DNA of 64,000 bases from Notamacropus eugenii. Taxonomy: Eukaryota > Chordata > Mammalia > Diprotodontia > Macropodidae. The translations under genes and the position numbers were made by a program. The DNA lies in NCBI RefSeq assembly GCF_028372415.1, contig NC_092878.1, positions 1,749,001-1,813,000 on the forward strand, written 5' to 3'. The notes under the pieces are model-generated. The model was given only the letters and a program-made list of their open reading frames with translations, searched no databases and was not told the origin of the DNA. Within the stretch, counting starts at the first letter, position 1, and each line of letters opens with the position of its first letter. Below are positions 25,331 through 36,294 of the stretch, piece by piece.

Positions 25331-25533
25331 CAATGGTGGGGGATCTGTGACCTTGAGATCACATGTGGTCTTCTAGGTCCTTGGGTGCAGCCTTTTGACT
25401 GAGGCCAAGTTTTGCAGAACAAATCTTTTTATTAAGGGGATTTGTTCTATGAAGTTTGGATTCAGGCAAAGGGCAACACTTGAGGACCTAGAGGGCCACA
25501 AGTGGCCTCAAGGCCACAAGTTACCCATCCCTG
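25331..25533. mobile_element. Palindromic MITE (hAT-like), about 203 bp
   Basis: The left arm (GAGATCACATGTGGTCTTCTAGG... GCAGAACAAATC) recurs as an imperfect reverse complement in the right arm (GATTTGTTCTAT... GAGGGCCACAAGTGGCC). The symmetry axis is near 25432. The whole element folds into a long hairpin. Flanks TTTAGAGC and CTAGACAA hint at a TCTAGA-type hAT target but are too degraded to call a duplication. Non-coding. Confidence 0.6.
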
Positions 25534-25589
25534 CTAGACAATAATAATACTTTTGACTGGTGACCTCAAGTATGCTGAAATTGTAATTT

Positions 25590-25800
25590 AGAACATATCA
25601 GTCATATCTGACTTTTCATGACCCAATTTGGGATTTTGTTGGCAAAGATATTGGAGTAGTTTTGTCATTTCCTTCTCTAGCTCCTTTTACAGATGAGGAC
25701 ACTGAGGCAAACATGTTTAAGTGACTTGCCCACACAGTTAGTGTCTGAGGCCAGATTTGAACTCAAGAAGGTGAGTCTTCCTTGCATCACCTATCTGCAT
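25590..25800 (-). mobile_element. tRNA-derived SINE
   Basis: Antisense tail TTGTTGGCAAAGATATTGGA (25637), core CAGATGAGGACACTGAGGCA (25690), and degraded head near TGCATCACCTATCTGC. 25,801-26,180 shows nothing clear. Confidence 0.7.
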
Positions 25801-26184
25801 TCTTTTATTTCCTGAGTGTGCTACCACCAGGTCTTGAGCAATGGCTCTGGTCCAACATTTGTAGGCCTCCAGGTCTAACTTCCGAGGGCTTGAAATCTAT
25901 TCTTCACCTGCTATACTACACCCAAATTTGAATACAAGGACTTCTTCCTCTTAGTGTAAGGCTTTGATCCCCATTAAAACATAAATCCTCCTTGGGCATT
26001 TTATTAAGCTGTCATCAGTCCTATAGATTTCATTCAAGTTTCAGATCCTCTTTTGGACAGATTTCTTTTTAAAGAAAGCCTGAGATCTCTGTACACTTGA
26101 AGGGAAGTGGTCAATCATGGGAAGAACTGGGAGTATAAAGCTAAATCTTGTTCATTTAACAATTAATTTAGATGCCTTTAGAAA

Positions 26185-26425
26185 CATCTAGGTGGTGCAG
26201 TGGATTGAATCCTGGGCTTAGAGGCAGGAAGACCTGAGTTCAAATCTAGCCTCAGACACTTATTAGCTATGTAACCTTAAACAAGTCATTTAACCTCTTT
26301 ACTTCATTTTCCTCAGTTATAAAATGGGATAATAACAGCACCTAACTCTCAAGGTTACTGTGAGGCTCAAATTAGATAATATTTTTAAAGTGTCTGGCAC
26401 ATAGGTGCTTATTATGTTTCCTTCC
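26185..26425 (+). mobile_element. CORE-SINE, near full length
   Basis: Head CATCTAGGTGGTGCAGTGGA, body AAGACCTGAGTTCAAATCTA (26229), tail AAAGTGTCTGGCACATAGGT. It flanks a minus SINE at about 26580-26765 (ATCCACTATACCACAGTGTC). Confidence 0.7.
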
Positions 26426-27164
26426 TTGGTCTAAAAATGCCCATGGGGGCTACTGAGAGATAGAAAGCATAGGAATGAGAACAAGTATAAAGAAAATAAG
26501 ATAGGAGAAAGGCAAGTATAGTTAATAGCAAAAAAGGGAAAGAAGAGGAAAAGGGACTGGGGATGTGGCTTATTTGACTTGGAGAAGTCCTGCATGATTG
26601 GAACCTTCTCCGGAACTTCATCTTTAGAGAGCTGTCTCGAGCAATGAGAAGTTAAGGCATATACTCTGGTCCATACAGCCAGTACGAGCAGGAAGGACTG
26701 GAACCTAGGTCTTCTTGGCTCTGGGGCCAGCTCTCTATCCACTATACCACAGTGTCTCTCATGGTGTGAGGGAAAGAGACAGAAATAAAGAGACGACAGA
26801 GATACAGAAACAGAGAGGAGAGGAGAGATAAACGTGGCAAATGGTAAGGTGCCCCAAACACTTACATTGTCTCCTTCGCCAATGTATGTCATGGGTTGTC
26901 TGCCTACCCCTTGCCATAATACTTCTATCTGGCCTCACACTGTTCATTAAACAAGAGATAAACCAGTAAGGAAAGGCTGGAAACATCTGCAGCTTTATCT
27001 TACTGTTTGGGTGGTGGCTATGGGGGCAACTGTGTTTCTAGGACTCAGGATTTGTAATGTCAGATAAAATGGGGAAACGTTTGTCTGAGGGTATGTGCCT
27101 GTATTACTCTTCAGTGACTAGACAAACTCTAATTGGAAGTGCTAACTCCTAGCATTTTAGAATG

Positions 27165-27230
27165 GTTATGCATATATATATGTATGTATGTATACGTATA
27201 CATACATACAATACACATATGTATTTTTTA
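27165..27230 (+). repeat. TATG/TACA simple repeat
   Basis: TATATATGTATGTATGTATA then its near-complement TACATACATACA, giving a small inverted repeat. The rest of 26,766-27,335 shows nothing recognisable. Confidence 0.85.
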
Positions 27231-27334
27231 AAATAAACTAAGATAATCCTATAATAGTAATAACCCAATTATTGCCGAACATGAGTGGGGCCAAAATTTA
27301 TCCTTAATAGTGTAAAGGAGATTCCTTTACCCAT

Positions 27335-27660
27335 TACAGTTAATCAAGTACTGATTAAATGCCATGTGCCAGGCACTGTGGCTGGGGAAAGAAGGAGAAG
27401 AAGGAGAAGGAAGCAAAAACTGCCCTCAAGGAGTTTATAATTATGTGTGAATAGATATATACAAGATACATTTAGAATAGATGCACCCTAGAAGAGAAGG
27501 CACTAGGTAGGGGGCTAAGAAAGGCTTCCTTCAGAAGGTGAAATTTGAGCTGAATATTGAAGGAAGCCAGGAATTCTAAGAGGCAGAATTGAGCAAGAAG
27601 AGCCCTCCTGAAATGGAAAGTGACCAATGCAAAGTTACTGGCATTGGACAAAGAGGACAG
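27335..27660 (-). mobile_element. L2 LINE 3' fragment
   Basis: CATGTGCCAGGCACTGTGGC (27363), CTCAAGGAGTTTATAATTAT (27425) and GAGCTGAATATTGAAGGAAG (27548) match antisense L2. A GAA/GGA-rich run interrupts at 27386-27412. Confidence 0.6.
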
Positions 27661-27689
27661 TGGCACCTACCGTGGGAAGTATGAGGTGC

Positions 27690-28020
27690 AAAGATTCAGA
27701 GAGAGAGGAACTGTATTCAAACCTGTGTGCTTCATCATTTACTCCTGGACTCAGCTAATTCTCCTCTGTAAGATGAGGGGGTTGGATGTCGAGGTTCCTT
27801 TTCAGCTCTAAGCCTTTCGAGGGTCATATCTATAACTGCCTTAGTGTGCTTAGATAGGAGAACTGCCAATAAGACTGACCAGAGCTGGGGCAATGGGTGT
27901 CATGATGGACCGCTGGTCTTGGGGTTAGGAAGATCTAAGATACTTACTAGTTATGTGACCCTGAGCAAATCTCTTCATCTCTCTAAGCCCATTTCTTGAC
28001 CTGTATAATGACAGCTGGAG
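27690..28020 (+). mobile_element. Two truncated + SINEs
   Basis: 27690-27830 (GTATTCAAACCTGTGTGCTT; GATGAGGGGGTTGGATGTCG) and 27895-28020 (ACTTACTAGTTATGTGACCC). 28,021-28,480 shows nothing recognisable. Confidence 0.5.
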
Positions 28021-28479
28021 GAAGGGAAAGGCAGCAGGAGTAGGGAGAAGGCTCTGAAAGAATAAATGGGTGAGGAGAGAAGTGATAAATAGAAATGTCT
28101 TGTTGGTGCAGTTACTCAGTAAGTTCATCAGAGAGAGGAAGCTTTCACTTACTATTAAAGATGAGATATGCATTTTCACAAAACCAGAAAGAGACCAGCA
28201 AACTAACCCAACCTGTACTTGGGTTAACAATCAGTTCTACAATATTCCCATGAAGTGCACATTATTTTTATTTTGAACTTAACGAAGAGACCAAAAAGCA
28301 GAGGCATTTGTATATACCTCAGATGGGGGTGGGAAAGAGGATTGCACTTAAATATTATGTACAGCTTGCTTTGCTTCTTAATTAAATAATAAGAATCACC
28401 TGTAGCCACAAGTGATCACTTAGTCTGTGTTTAACCATTCCAATGAGGGGGACTCACAAAGCAATCCTTTCTACTTTGG

Positions 28480-29110
28480 GATAACTCTCCAGTTGGTAGG
28501 AAATTTGTCATTATATCAAGCCTAAATCTGCTTTTTTGTAACTTCTACCTATTACTACTCCTCCTCCTGAACACAGGAAAAGAAAAAGGAAAAGAAAAAA
28601 AAGTAGTTGTATCATTTTTCCACATGACAGCTCACAAAATTATTGAAAACAGCTATTATAAACCCTCTAGTTCTTTTTTCCAGGCTAAAACCCCCAATTC
28701 TTTCAAGTGAATTCTGATATAACTTCCAGTCTTCTCATCATTCTGGCTGATCACTTTTAGATATACTTCAGTTTGTATATATCTTTCATAAAATGAGGTC
28801 CCAAGAACTGAACACAGTGTTCCCTATGTGGCCTGACCAGAGAGGGTACAGTAAGACTGTCATTCCCTTTATTGGAAACACTATGCCCGTCTTCAAGAAA
28901 ACAGCATTAGTTTCGATGGCATATCATACTGTTGACTCATACTGACTTTGAAGGCTCCAAGATCTTTTTCATGGAAATTGTTATCTGGCCATATCTCATC
29001 CATTCTCTATTGTGATGTTTACTTTAAAAAAAACCAAACAGCTATAGAACCTCGCATTTGTCTCTGCAGAATTTCATTTCCTTCAATTTTTCACACAGCG
29101 TATCACTTTA
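28480..29110 (-). mobile_element. CR1/L3 LINE 3' fragment
   Basis: Antisense CR1/L3 blocks are AACTTCTACCTATTACTACT (28540), AAGAACTGAACACAGTGTTC (28803) and CATACTGTTGACTCATACTG (28925). This is one of the longer CR1/L3 pieces in the window. An A-rich run near 28580 looks like a local expansion. Confidence 0.65.
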
Positions 29111-29264
29111 GCAAGTACATATTTCTAAAAGATAATTAAGCCTGGCTGGCTAATTGACACAGTGGTGAGAATCATAAAAAAAAGCCACTACCCTCAACTC
29201 CTCGAGACCATCCCTGGAACTCTAAGGAGACATAATAGTCACTTTCTGGTGACCCAAATTGCCA

Positions 29265-29320
29265 ATAATAATGATGAGAATAATATTAATGATGATGAAG
29301 ATGAAAATGATGATAAGTAC
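29265..29320 (+). repeat. AAT/GAT-rich trinucleotide repeat
   Basis: AATAATAATGATGAGAATAA passing into GATGATGAAGATGAAAATGA. 29,321-29,745 shows no recognisable element. Confidence 0.85.
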
Positions 29321-29760
29321 TAGTGGGTGTTGAGACAATTGTCCCAGAAATTGTAGCACATAAGGAAACCATATCTACAGCATTCTTCCAATGAGGTTAC
29401 TTGGGTATGATCTGTTCTCAACTAAGCCATACTTGTTTCTTTTTTAAGTGCTCGCACACAAAAACATCCTTTTGTTTTAGATATTTGCCAGGAAATAAAA
29501 TATTCTATAATTTTTAAAATCTGCACTTTTCTTTTTTAAAAGTTGAGACATTTGCCCTTCTTCAGTAATGCGGCACCTCCAGTACTCTCCTAATATTGTC
29601 TAAAGCTTGCCAACATCGGCTTAGCTATCCTTTCTGCTGGTTCTTTCAGTTTGTAGAACAGTGTTCAACAGGACCTTGTGAATTAAACTCTCTTACCTTT
29701 GATTTCTATTTTCTCTTAGCCCTTTCCCAGTACAAAGATCATTCTCCTTGGAAAAGCAAA

Positions 29761-30723
29761 GCAGGGAGGGTGGAGCCAAGATGGCGGAGTAGAAAGACAC
29801 ACATACGCTAGCTCCGAACCCACAGCCCATAAAATATCTGTAAAAAAGAACTCCCAACAAATTCTGGAGCAGCAGAAGCCACAGAACAACAGAGCAGATG
29901 AGATTTCTGTTCCAGAGAGCCCTGAAAACCTCTCGCAAAAGGTCCGTTGCGCCCCAAAGCCAAGCCCAGACCTGCCTTGGCCACACAGTACTGAGAGGAG
30001 TGGATCCAAGCAGGCTTCAGGGACAGAATCTCCAGCAGCCGTGCAGGTCCCTCCATCCATGGGCCCCAAAGGTTGGTGAGAGGGTCTTCTCGGCTTGCTG
30101 AGAGGGGAGTGGGGTGCCCCCATAACTCACACCCCCTCTGGAGGCAGCAGCGGAGGAAGCAGCAGACCGGGGCTCCCCAAGCGGGCAGGAGCCCGGATCC
30201 ATTGTTGAAGGTCTCCACATAAACCCCCCACCTGAGCACCTGAACTTAATCTCACATTGAATAGCAGCTCCACCCCCACCAAAAGCCCTGAGACTGAGAA
30301 GCAGCACTTGAATCTCAGACCCCAAGTGTTGAATGGGAGGATCGGGAGGCAAGGTGGGAGTGAAGAGAATACTCAGAAGTCAAGTCACTGGCTGGGAAAA
30401 TGCCCAAAAAAGGGAAAAAAAAATAAGACTATAGAAGGTTACTTTCTTGGTGAACAGGCATTCCCTCCCTTCCCTTCTGATGAGGAAGAACAATCCTTAC
30501 CATCAGGGAAAGACACAGCAATCAAGGCTTCTGTATCCCAGCCCACCCAATGGGCTCAGGCCATGGAAGAGCTCAAAAAGGATTTTGAAAATCAAGTTAG
30601 AGAGGTGGAGGAAAAACTGGGAAGAGAAATGAGAGAGATGCAAGTAAAGCATGAAAAACAGGTCCACATCCTGCCAAAGGAGACCCAAAAAAATGCTGAA
30701 GAAAATAACACCTTGAAAAAATA
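29761..30723 (+). mobile_element. 5' fragment of an L1-type element with target-site duplication
   Basis: It starts with an L1 5' end (GGAGCCAAGATGGCGGAGTAG near 29772, with a YY1-type CCAAGATGGCGG at 29776) and runs through the 5' UTR into the beginning of ORF1. ORF1 shows the coiled-coil block AMEELKKDFENQVREVEEK near 30561. It stops after NNTLKK at an A-rich end. The expected ORF1 ATG (30400) is out of frame with the rest because of an A-run length difference near 30405-30422. The 11-bp direct repeat GGAAAAGCAAA flanks it (29750-29760 and 30724-30734). Having the 5' end but no 3' end is the reverse of normal L1 truncation. Confidence 0.7.
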
Positions 30724-31215
30724 GGAAAAGCAAAACAAAAGTACAGTAGAGGAGTCTTCCAACCATCATCTGCTATCATCATCTCTCCATCTTCCCCAAG
30801 CATCAGTCTTATTCTTTCTGTGGTCCTTCTTGTACCCCCAAACAAAGCTTATTTATCTATTCATTCATTTAATTACATTCTTATAATTCCTCATCAGCAT
30901 CAGACCATTCTGGGTTTCCACACTTCTAACACTGGTACCTCTAGGACCATCTGACTCTTTTGTATTCATGCTCTATAATTTGCCCTTACTTTCCTCTCCT
31001 ACACAAATCTTTTTTAAATCTGAGCTTTAAAAAAAGAAAAAATGAGTCCCAGTCACATTGTCTTTGTAGGCAGCCCCTCTTTTTCAAACTAGAGGACCTA
31101 TTCTCTCTCTTTTCCTTTCAGAAACACGATTTTAGAACTATGGAATTGGATCGCAGATAGAAGCAGACCGCTTTCTTTTCTATTATGTTTTCTTTTGTTT
31201 TATGATTTTTCCATC

Positions 31216-31805
31216 CATTTTGGAAAGGGGACGGAGGGGGCACGGGAGAGGGGGAGATGGTTCCATGTCCTCTCCCGCCCTTGCAGTCCTAAATCCCGAA
31301 TCCTAAGGACGCTGTGCCCAGGGCGCCCTGGATAGATCTCAACACGGAATTCAAGAACTCTAGGCCAAAGGGGAAAGAGGGCTGAACGTGAAGGCCCTGG
31401 GTTCGAATCCTGCCTCTGCCATTTAACTAGCTGGGTGGCTGGCCCTGGGCCCATCCTTCGAGGGCTAGCCAGCCTCTTGGACCTCGTCCTGTCCTAGGCT
31501 GGCAGCCCCAACTGGGGCAGCCCCAGGGATGAGAACCCAGGTGGCCAGGCCGCCGTTTCTCCACTGCTGGGGGACCCGAGAGGGGACGGACCCTAACCCT
31601 GACCTCGCTGCCCTGCTGCGGGGTGGGGCACAGGTGGGGAGGAGGCACGGGGATGGCCTCCCCTGGCCTTGCCCACACAGCGTGGGCCTGGGGCCAGCCT
31701 GGGCCTGGCTGAGCTGCCTCCGGGGTCACCTTAGAAGGAGCCTCCAGCAGGTTCCAGAGCCCCCCCAACCCCCTATATAAAGTATTGGGGATCTCAGTGT
31801 GCCCA
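31216..31805 (+). promoter_or_regulatory. GC/CpG-rich island ending in a TATA box: candidate alternative promoter
   Basis: About 580 bp with roughly 20 CpG sites stand out sharply from AT-rich, CpG-poor surroundings. The 5' edge carries a G-quadruplex-type motif (G runs at 31227, 31236, 31244 and 31250). The 3' edge is C-rich and leads into TATATAAAG (31774-31782), predicting a + strand start near 31803, about 4.6 kb before exon 2. A MIR-like piece lies inside (about 31365-31460). A GTAAGT donor-like site is at 32329, inside a SINE. No human CYP19A1 first exon is known to me at this spacing. It could instead be a chance GC-rich patch. Confidence 0.4.
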
Positions 31806-31924
31806 CACACACACACACAGAGGCAGATAAGGCTTCTGGAATCCAGAAACCCAGGCCTCACATACAGCCCCCCGGATCAATGTCTCCCCAGCACCCACAG
31901 ATACTGATAGGGTTACAACCACAC

Positions 31925-32150
31925 ACTGTGGTTTTTAATTAGACTTGTGCTACATAGCACATAGCAGGTGCTTAATAAATGCTGATTAAATGATTCCACT
32001 GGTATACAAAATTCTATCTATCAATGCCAATGAGAGCCTTCTCTGCAGTTTATTGTCTTAGAGAGTTGTCTGGTGCACTAAGAGATTCATTGACAAGCAG
32101 TATGCGTCAAGGGTAGGGCTTGAACACAGGTTTTCCTGATTCTTCACTGA
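31925..32150. mobile_element. MIR scraps
   Basis: Sense MIR tail at about 31940-31990 (GCAGGTGCTTAATAAATGCT) and an antisense scrap at 32040-32150 (GGGCTTGAACACAGGTTTTC). Confidence 0.45.
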
Positions 32151-32224
32151 GTGTGGAGTTTAAAAAAACATGAAATTTAAGTTTAGCTTGAATGACAAGG
32201 GAAAAGATTCTAATATAAAAGATT

Positions 32225-32400
32225 ATAAACACCTTGAGAGGTCTGGAAGACTTAGGCTCAAGTCCCCTCTATGCTATGCGACCCTGGGCAGGTCATTCCG
32301 ACTCTCAGTGACCCAGGAGTCTAAGACTGTAAGTTACATTATGGTTTCTGATCTACATTGGTGGAGGGAGTTTAATTCCTCACAGCATACAGCTTGGGCA
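32225..32400 (+). mobile_element. CORE-SINE with TAAGTTACA-type tail
   Basis: CACCTTGAGAGGTCTGGAAG, CCCTGGGCAGGTCATTCCGA and the TGGTGGAGGGAGTTTAATTC tail block shared with copies at 205-395 and 50,370-50,600. Contains the GTAAGT at 32329. Confidence 0.55.
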
Positions 32401-32529
32401 TAACCACAAGTTGAGATCTCCCCCATCACCTCTACCAAAATCTCTTATGTGCCCAACTTAGTAGGCACATAATTAATTATTGTTGAATTGAATTTGGGAC
32501 ATGACTATGCACACTATTTTATTTTTAAT

Positions 32530-32830
32530 ATAGCTTGAGTTAGAAGAGACCTTAAAGGCTATGGAGTCCAACCCTCTTAATTTATAGGTGAGAAAATGAG
32601 ATGCAGAAAAGTGTGGTGACTAGCCCAAATTCAGATAGTGACTAGCAAGACTAGGATTTGAACACAGATCTCCTGACTCTAAAGCGAGCATTCTTTCTGG
32701 TGTTCCACTCATTGGTCATTTCTTTGGGTGACCTTGGACAAGGCTCTAAACCTTTTGCTAGGCCCCAGTTTTTCATCTCTAAACTGAGGGTGGCCTAGAA
32801 GTTCCCTTCCATCAGTGACTTTTACCCTCC
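32530..32830. mobile_element. Adjacent antisense MIR and sense SINE
   Basis: Minus copy 32530-32710 (GAGTTAGAAGAGACCTTAAA; AGGATTTGAACACAGATCTC). Plus fragment 32720-32830 (TGACCTTGGACAAGGCTCTA). 32,831-33,310 shows nothing recognisable. Confidence 0.55.
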
Positions 32831-33309
32831 CGTGTAACTTAGAATTTATGATACTTTTATTGGGATTCTGGTACTTTTTTGTTGTCCTTTACTCACATAG
32901 GTAATAATGACAATTTGAATTCATATGTTGCCTTTTATTTATGCTGTGTTAATAACTTTAGCAGCAACTGATCAGTACTTACAATAAGATAGGTAGGTGA
33001 CTGTTTCATTAGTCAGCATTTGTGAGATGCCAGAGAGATACTGAAATGCTGAGCCACACGCAGACAGATCTGCCTGTGTGGTGTCTAGGCACAGAGCTGG
33101 CCTTAGTCTCTTACATGATGGAATTGTCGACACCATGGAAGTCCTTCTTTGCCCTCAAATATTCCCCCTTCCTTATCATTTGTACTTCTTCTGGGAAGTG
33201 TAACACTTTAAGCCCTTACTTAGCAGCTAACTTTTTATTTGGAATTACTATAAAAACTAAAATCCAGGCCTCAAAGAATGAAGCACAAAATAGGCTTGGG
33301 TCTCCTAGG

Positions 33310-34180
33310 TAGGGGAAACAAGCCACAGAAAGGGGTGTCAGGAAGCACTTATTAAGGACTTACTAATGTCAGACATACAAGCACTGGACACACAAGAAAA
33401 GGCAAAACTTGGTTCTTGTTCTCAAGGAACTCACGTTCTAGTTGGGGGGGCCAACCTGCAAACAACCATGTACATACATGGGCACTGTAAATGGAAAGTA
33501 TTCTTCAAGGGAAGAGCCTGGGGGTAGGTAAGGCCTCCTGTAGAAGGTGAGATTCAAACTGAGTTTTGAGCAAGTCAGGGAAACTAGGAGATGGAGGTAA
33601 GGATGGAGAGCATTCCTGGCATGGGAGAGAACCAGTGAGAATGTGTAGAGGTGTCAGACGGGAGTGTCCCATGGGAGAACACCAAATAGACTAGTTTATT
33701 CAGGCTGGAGTGTACTCTCCCATTGGAAAGGAGTAAAGTGTAAAATGACTAGGAAATTACAATGGCGCACAGGATTTTATTTGTGGCTCTAGAGGTAACA
33801 GGGAGCCACTGGCATTTACTGAGGAAAGTAGGCTGGGTTGATGTGGTCAGACCTGAGTTTTAGGAGAGTGTCTTTGGCAGCTGAGTAGGGGAAGGATTAG
33901 AGAGGCAAAGGCTAAGAGGCAGAGAGACCAATCAGAAGGCTGCTACCGTTGTCCAGTCATAAAGCAATGAGGGCCTTACCAGAGTGGCGGCAGCGTCAGA
34001 GAGAGAAGGAGATGTGAAAACAAAATTAAAATTTCACAACAGATTGGACGGTGAGTTCAAGTGAGGAGTCTAACATAACACCAAGGTTTCAATTCTAGGT
34101 GACTAGCCGGATGGATGGTGGCATCCTCAACATTAATAGGAAAGGTGGAAAGGGAAAAAGGTTTGTGTTAGGGACATGCC
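33310..34180 (-). mobile_element. L2 LINE fragment
   Basis: Antisense L2 blocks in order: CTTATTAAGGACTTACTAAT (33346), TCTCAAGGAACTCACGTTCT (33419), TAACAGGGAGCCACTGGCAT (33796) and CAGAAGGCTGCTACCGTTGT (33933). Contains several CpGs but no ORF. Confidence 0.6.
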
Positions 34181-34621
34181 AAAGGAAACTGTACTCCTTC
34201 ATAGTCTTGCCTTAAAAGTGACACTCCCTGGATGCCTTAATGAGGTGACGTAGAACTTAGAAACAACATAAGAAAGGAGAAAACAGTCCTCCTGTTCCTA
34301 ACTTCTATCCCTGTTCCTGGAACTAAAACTAAAAATTGTAGAAGTCAATGACAAGCGGGAACTAATTTTATTGTTCATGGCCCCCTGTTTGTCCTCTCCC
34401 ACAACCTATCACATTTTAATTCATTTAAAAAAGAGATATCAACACCATCCTAGTGGCACAAAGAAATGATTCCAAATCAGCGACAATTTTGCCTCAGAAA
34501 TTAGAACATAAAAAAATGAAACAAACACAAAAACCAAACCCTGGTCAAACAAACAGCTAGTTTTAGTGATGGTTCCAGAGGTTCATTCCACTCAAATATT
34601 GAATTTCCTATACTATGTAAC

Positions 34622-35110
34622 CAAAAGGCAGCTCAGTGGCATAGTGGATAGAGTTCTAAACCTAAAGTCAAGAAGACTCATCTTCCTCAGTTCAGATCTG
34701 GCCTCAGACACTTTCTGTGTGACCCTGAGCAAGTTGCTGTTTGCCTCAGTTTCCTCATATGTCAAATGACCTGGAAAAGGAAAGGGCAAACCACTCCAAT
34801 ATCTTTGCCAAGAAAATCCCAAATGGAGTCATGATAAGTCAGACCGGACTGAAAGACCTGAACCGCAGCTTACCATGTAACTCTGATGCATTCCAATGAG
34901 GTCTTATTGGGGGGAAAAGTATCCAGCCTTGTACTATGGAAATAGTGCTGGATTTGGAGCCAAACTATAGGAGTTTGAAAGTCAGTTCTACCAGATGCAT
35001 AATCTTAACTTCTCTGGGTCTCAGAATATTATTTGCAAAATGAAGAGTCTAGACCAGATATCCAAGATCCTTTACAGCACTAAATCTGTGAACCTAGATT
35101 AGGGTACAGC
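34622..35110 (+). mobile_element. Two + SINEs in tandem
   Basis: 34622-34850 is a near full-length tRNA-derived SINE (CAGTGGCATAGTGGATAGAG head; CACTCCAATATCTTTGCCAA tail). 34905-35110 is a MIR-type copy (TGCTGGATTTGGAGCCAAAC). Confidence 0.65.
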
Positions 35111-35139
35111 ACAGTACCTTGTTCATAATAACTACTCAA

Positions 35140-35190
35140 TACATGAATGAATGAATGAAATGAATGAAAAAATGAATGAATGAAAAAAAC
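35140..35190 (+). repeat. (GAAT)n microsatellite
   Basis: ATGAATGAATGAATGAAATG with interruptions. 35,191-36,000 holds no recognisable element. Confidence 0.9.
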
Positions 35191-36109
35191 AGATTGATTT
35201 TTTAAAAATCTTTATATTCCAAGCAATTTAGATGGTTGGTGTATTCACAGCCCATGAATGATTGAGATTTCATGACTATTTTTGGTATTTCATAGATGTC
35301 TCCCAAGTCTATTCCAGAGTTACTCTTTATCACTCAAGCTGGGACAATTCCTAAATGAGGTCAAACATTGTAGCATGTGCTATATGTCATTGAGAAAACT
35401 ACAGACCTTAATTTTGTATCTCTCCTCAGGATACAGATCTATCTAAGCAACTGAGCCTTCTAGACCAGTGCCTGTAATATTATATTCGCATAGAACAGAT
35501 GGCATAGACCTCTATTGAAAAGACAGATTGAGTGGATGAATAGCACAGGATAACCAGAAAGTAAAAGTAAAATGTGATTGCTCTAGTAGAGAGGGCATGT
35601 GGCATGGATTTCACTGAGTGACCTATAAGTCGTTGGCACCCTACCATTTCCTAGAATGTACTCTGCCTATTCTCATTCCTCTCCTCTCCTGCCCTTCCCC
35701 TCTTTTTTTCTCCCTTTTTTTTCCTTTTCTCTTTTGTCCATTTATCTTAGGCCTACTAGTGGCTCCCATTGGTATTGCTTAAGATTCAGTAATGTCCTGA
35801 AGGTTTTGGACCCCATTGAAGCCAAGAGATTTTTCTGAGTGAGAACTGTAGAATCGAGTTCAAATTAAATCATCTGAGGGCCCCGAACAAAATCTCTTCA
35901 GTATCCTAAGAAGCAACGTCTTATCTTGGAAGCTCACAGTTTGTAGACCTGGGTTTGGACAAGGGAGTGAAGGGAGAAGGCTTTGGTTTTGGTTTTGAAA
36001 GGCAGATTTTCAAAATAGAACCTTCATTTGAGCTCACGAGATGATTCAATCTCTGGAATGAACTTCATCTCCTTTTATTTTGGTTAGAAATTTGGTGCCC
36101 TAGCTAGTG

Positions 36110-36118
36110 TGCACGTCA
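36110..36118 (+). promoter_or_regulatory. CRE-like site of PII
   Basis: TGCACGTCA is identical to the CRE-like sequence of human PII that binds CREB-family factors downstream of FSH/cAMP. It lies about 215 bp before the predicted start site. Confidence 0.8.
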
Positions 36119-36196
36119 CTCTTCTAACTCAAGGGCAATTGTAAAGATATCAAAGTCTTATCGGGTCAAGTGTCTAAAAGAACCTGAAAAAGACTA

Positions 36197-36205
36197 CCAA
36201 GGTCA
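36197..36205 (+). promoter_or_regulatory. SF-1/LRH-1 (NR5A) half-site of PII
   Basis: CCAAGGTCA matches the NR5A monomer consensus (YCAAGGTCA) and occupies the place of the human PII nuclear-receptor half-site, about 128 bp before the predicted start. Confidence 0.82.
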
Positions 36206-36294
36206 GGAATTATTTCAAGCCAAGAAGTCTATCTTCTAATTGCTTGTTTTGACTTGTAACTACAAATTTGTCTTGTCTAAGTGTCCAATCATAT

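Noticed and set aside
26431..26892. 153-residue minus-strand open frame
   Set aside because: It overlaps an antisense SINE and low-complexity GA-rich DNA; the product is S/L/F-rich with no recognisable domain.
30257..30724. 155-residue open frame as a cellular coiled-coil gene
   Set aside because: The AMEELKKDFENQ block is L1 ORF1, repeated in the element at 3.0-3.4 kb, and the segment lies within an L1 insertion flanked by target-site duplications.
31593..31607. CCTAACCCTGACC as a second telomeric tract
   Set aside because: Fewer than two units and imperfect; indistinguishable from chance in a C-rich island.
31427..31861. 144-residue open frame on the minus strand of the GC-rich island
   Set aside because: GC-rich DNA gives long frames by chance. 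The composition is proline/glycine/arginine-rich without a domain, and part of it is the translation of a CA repeat.
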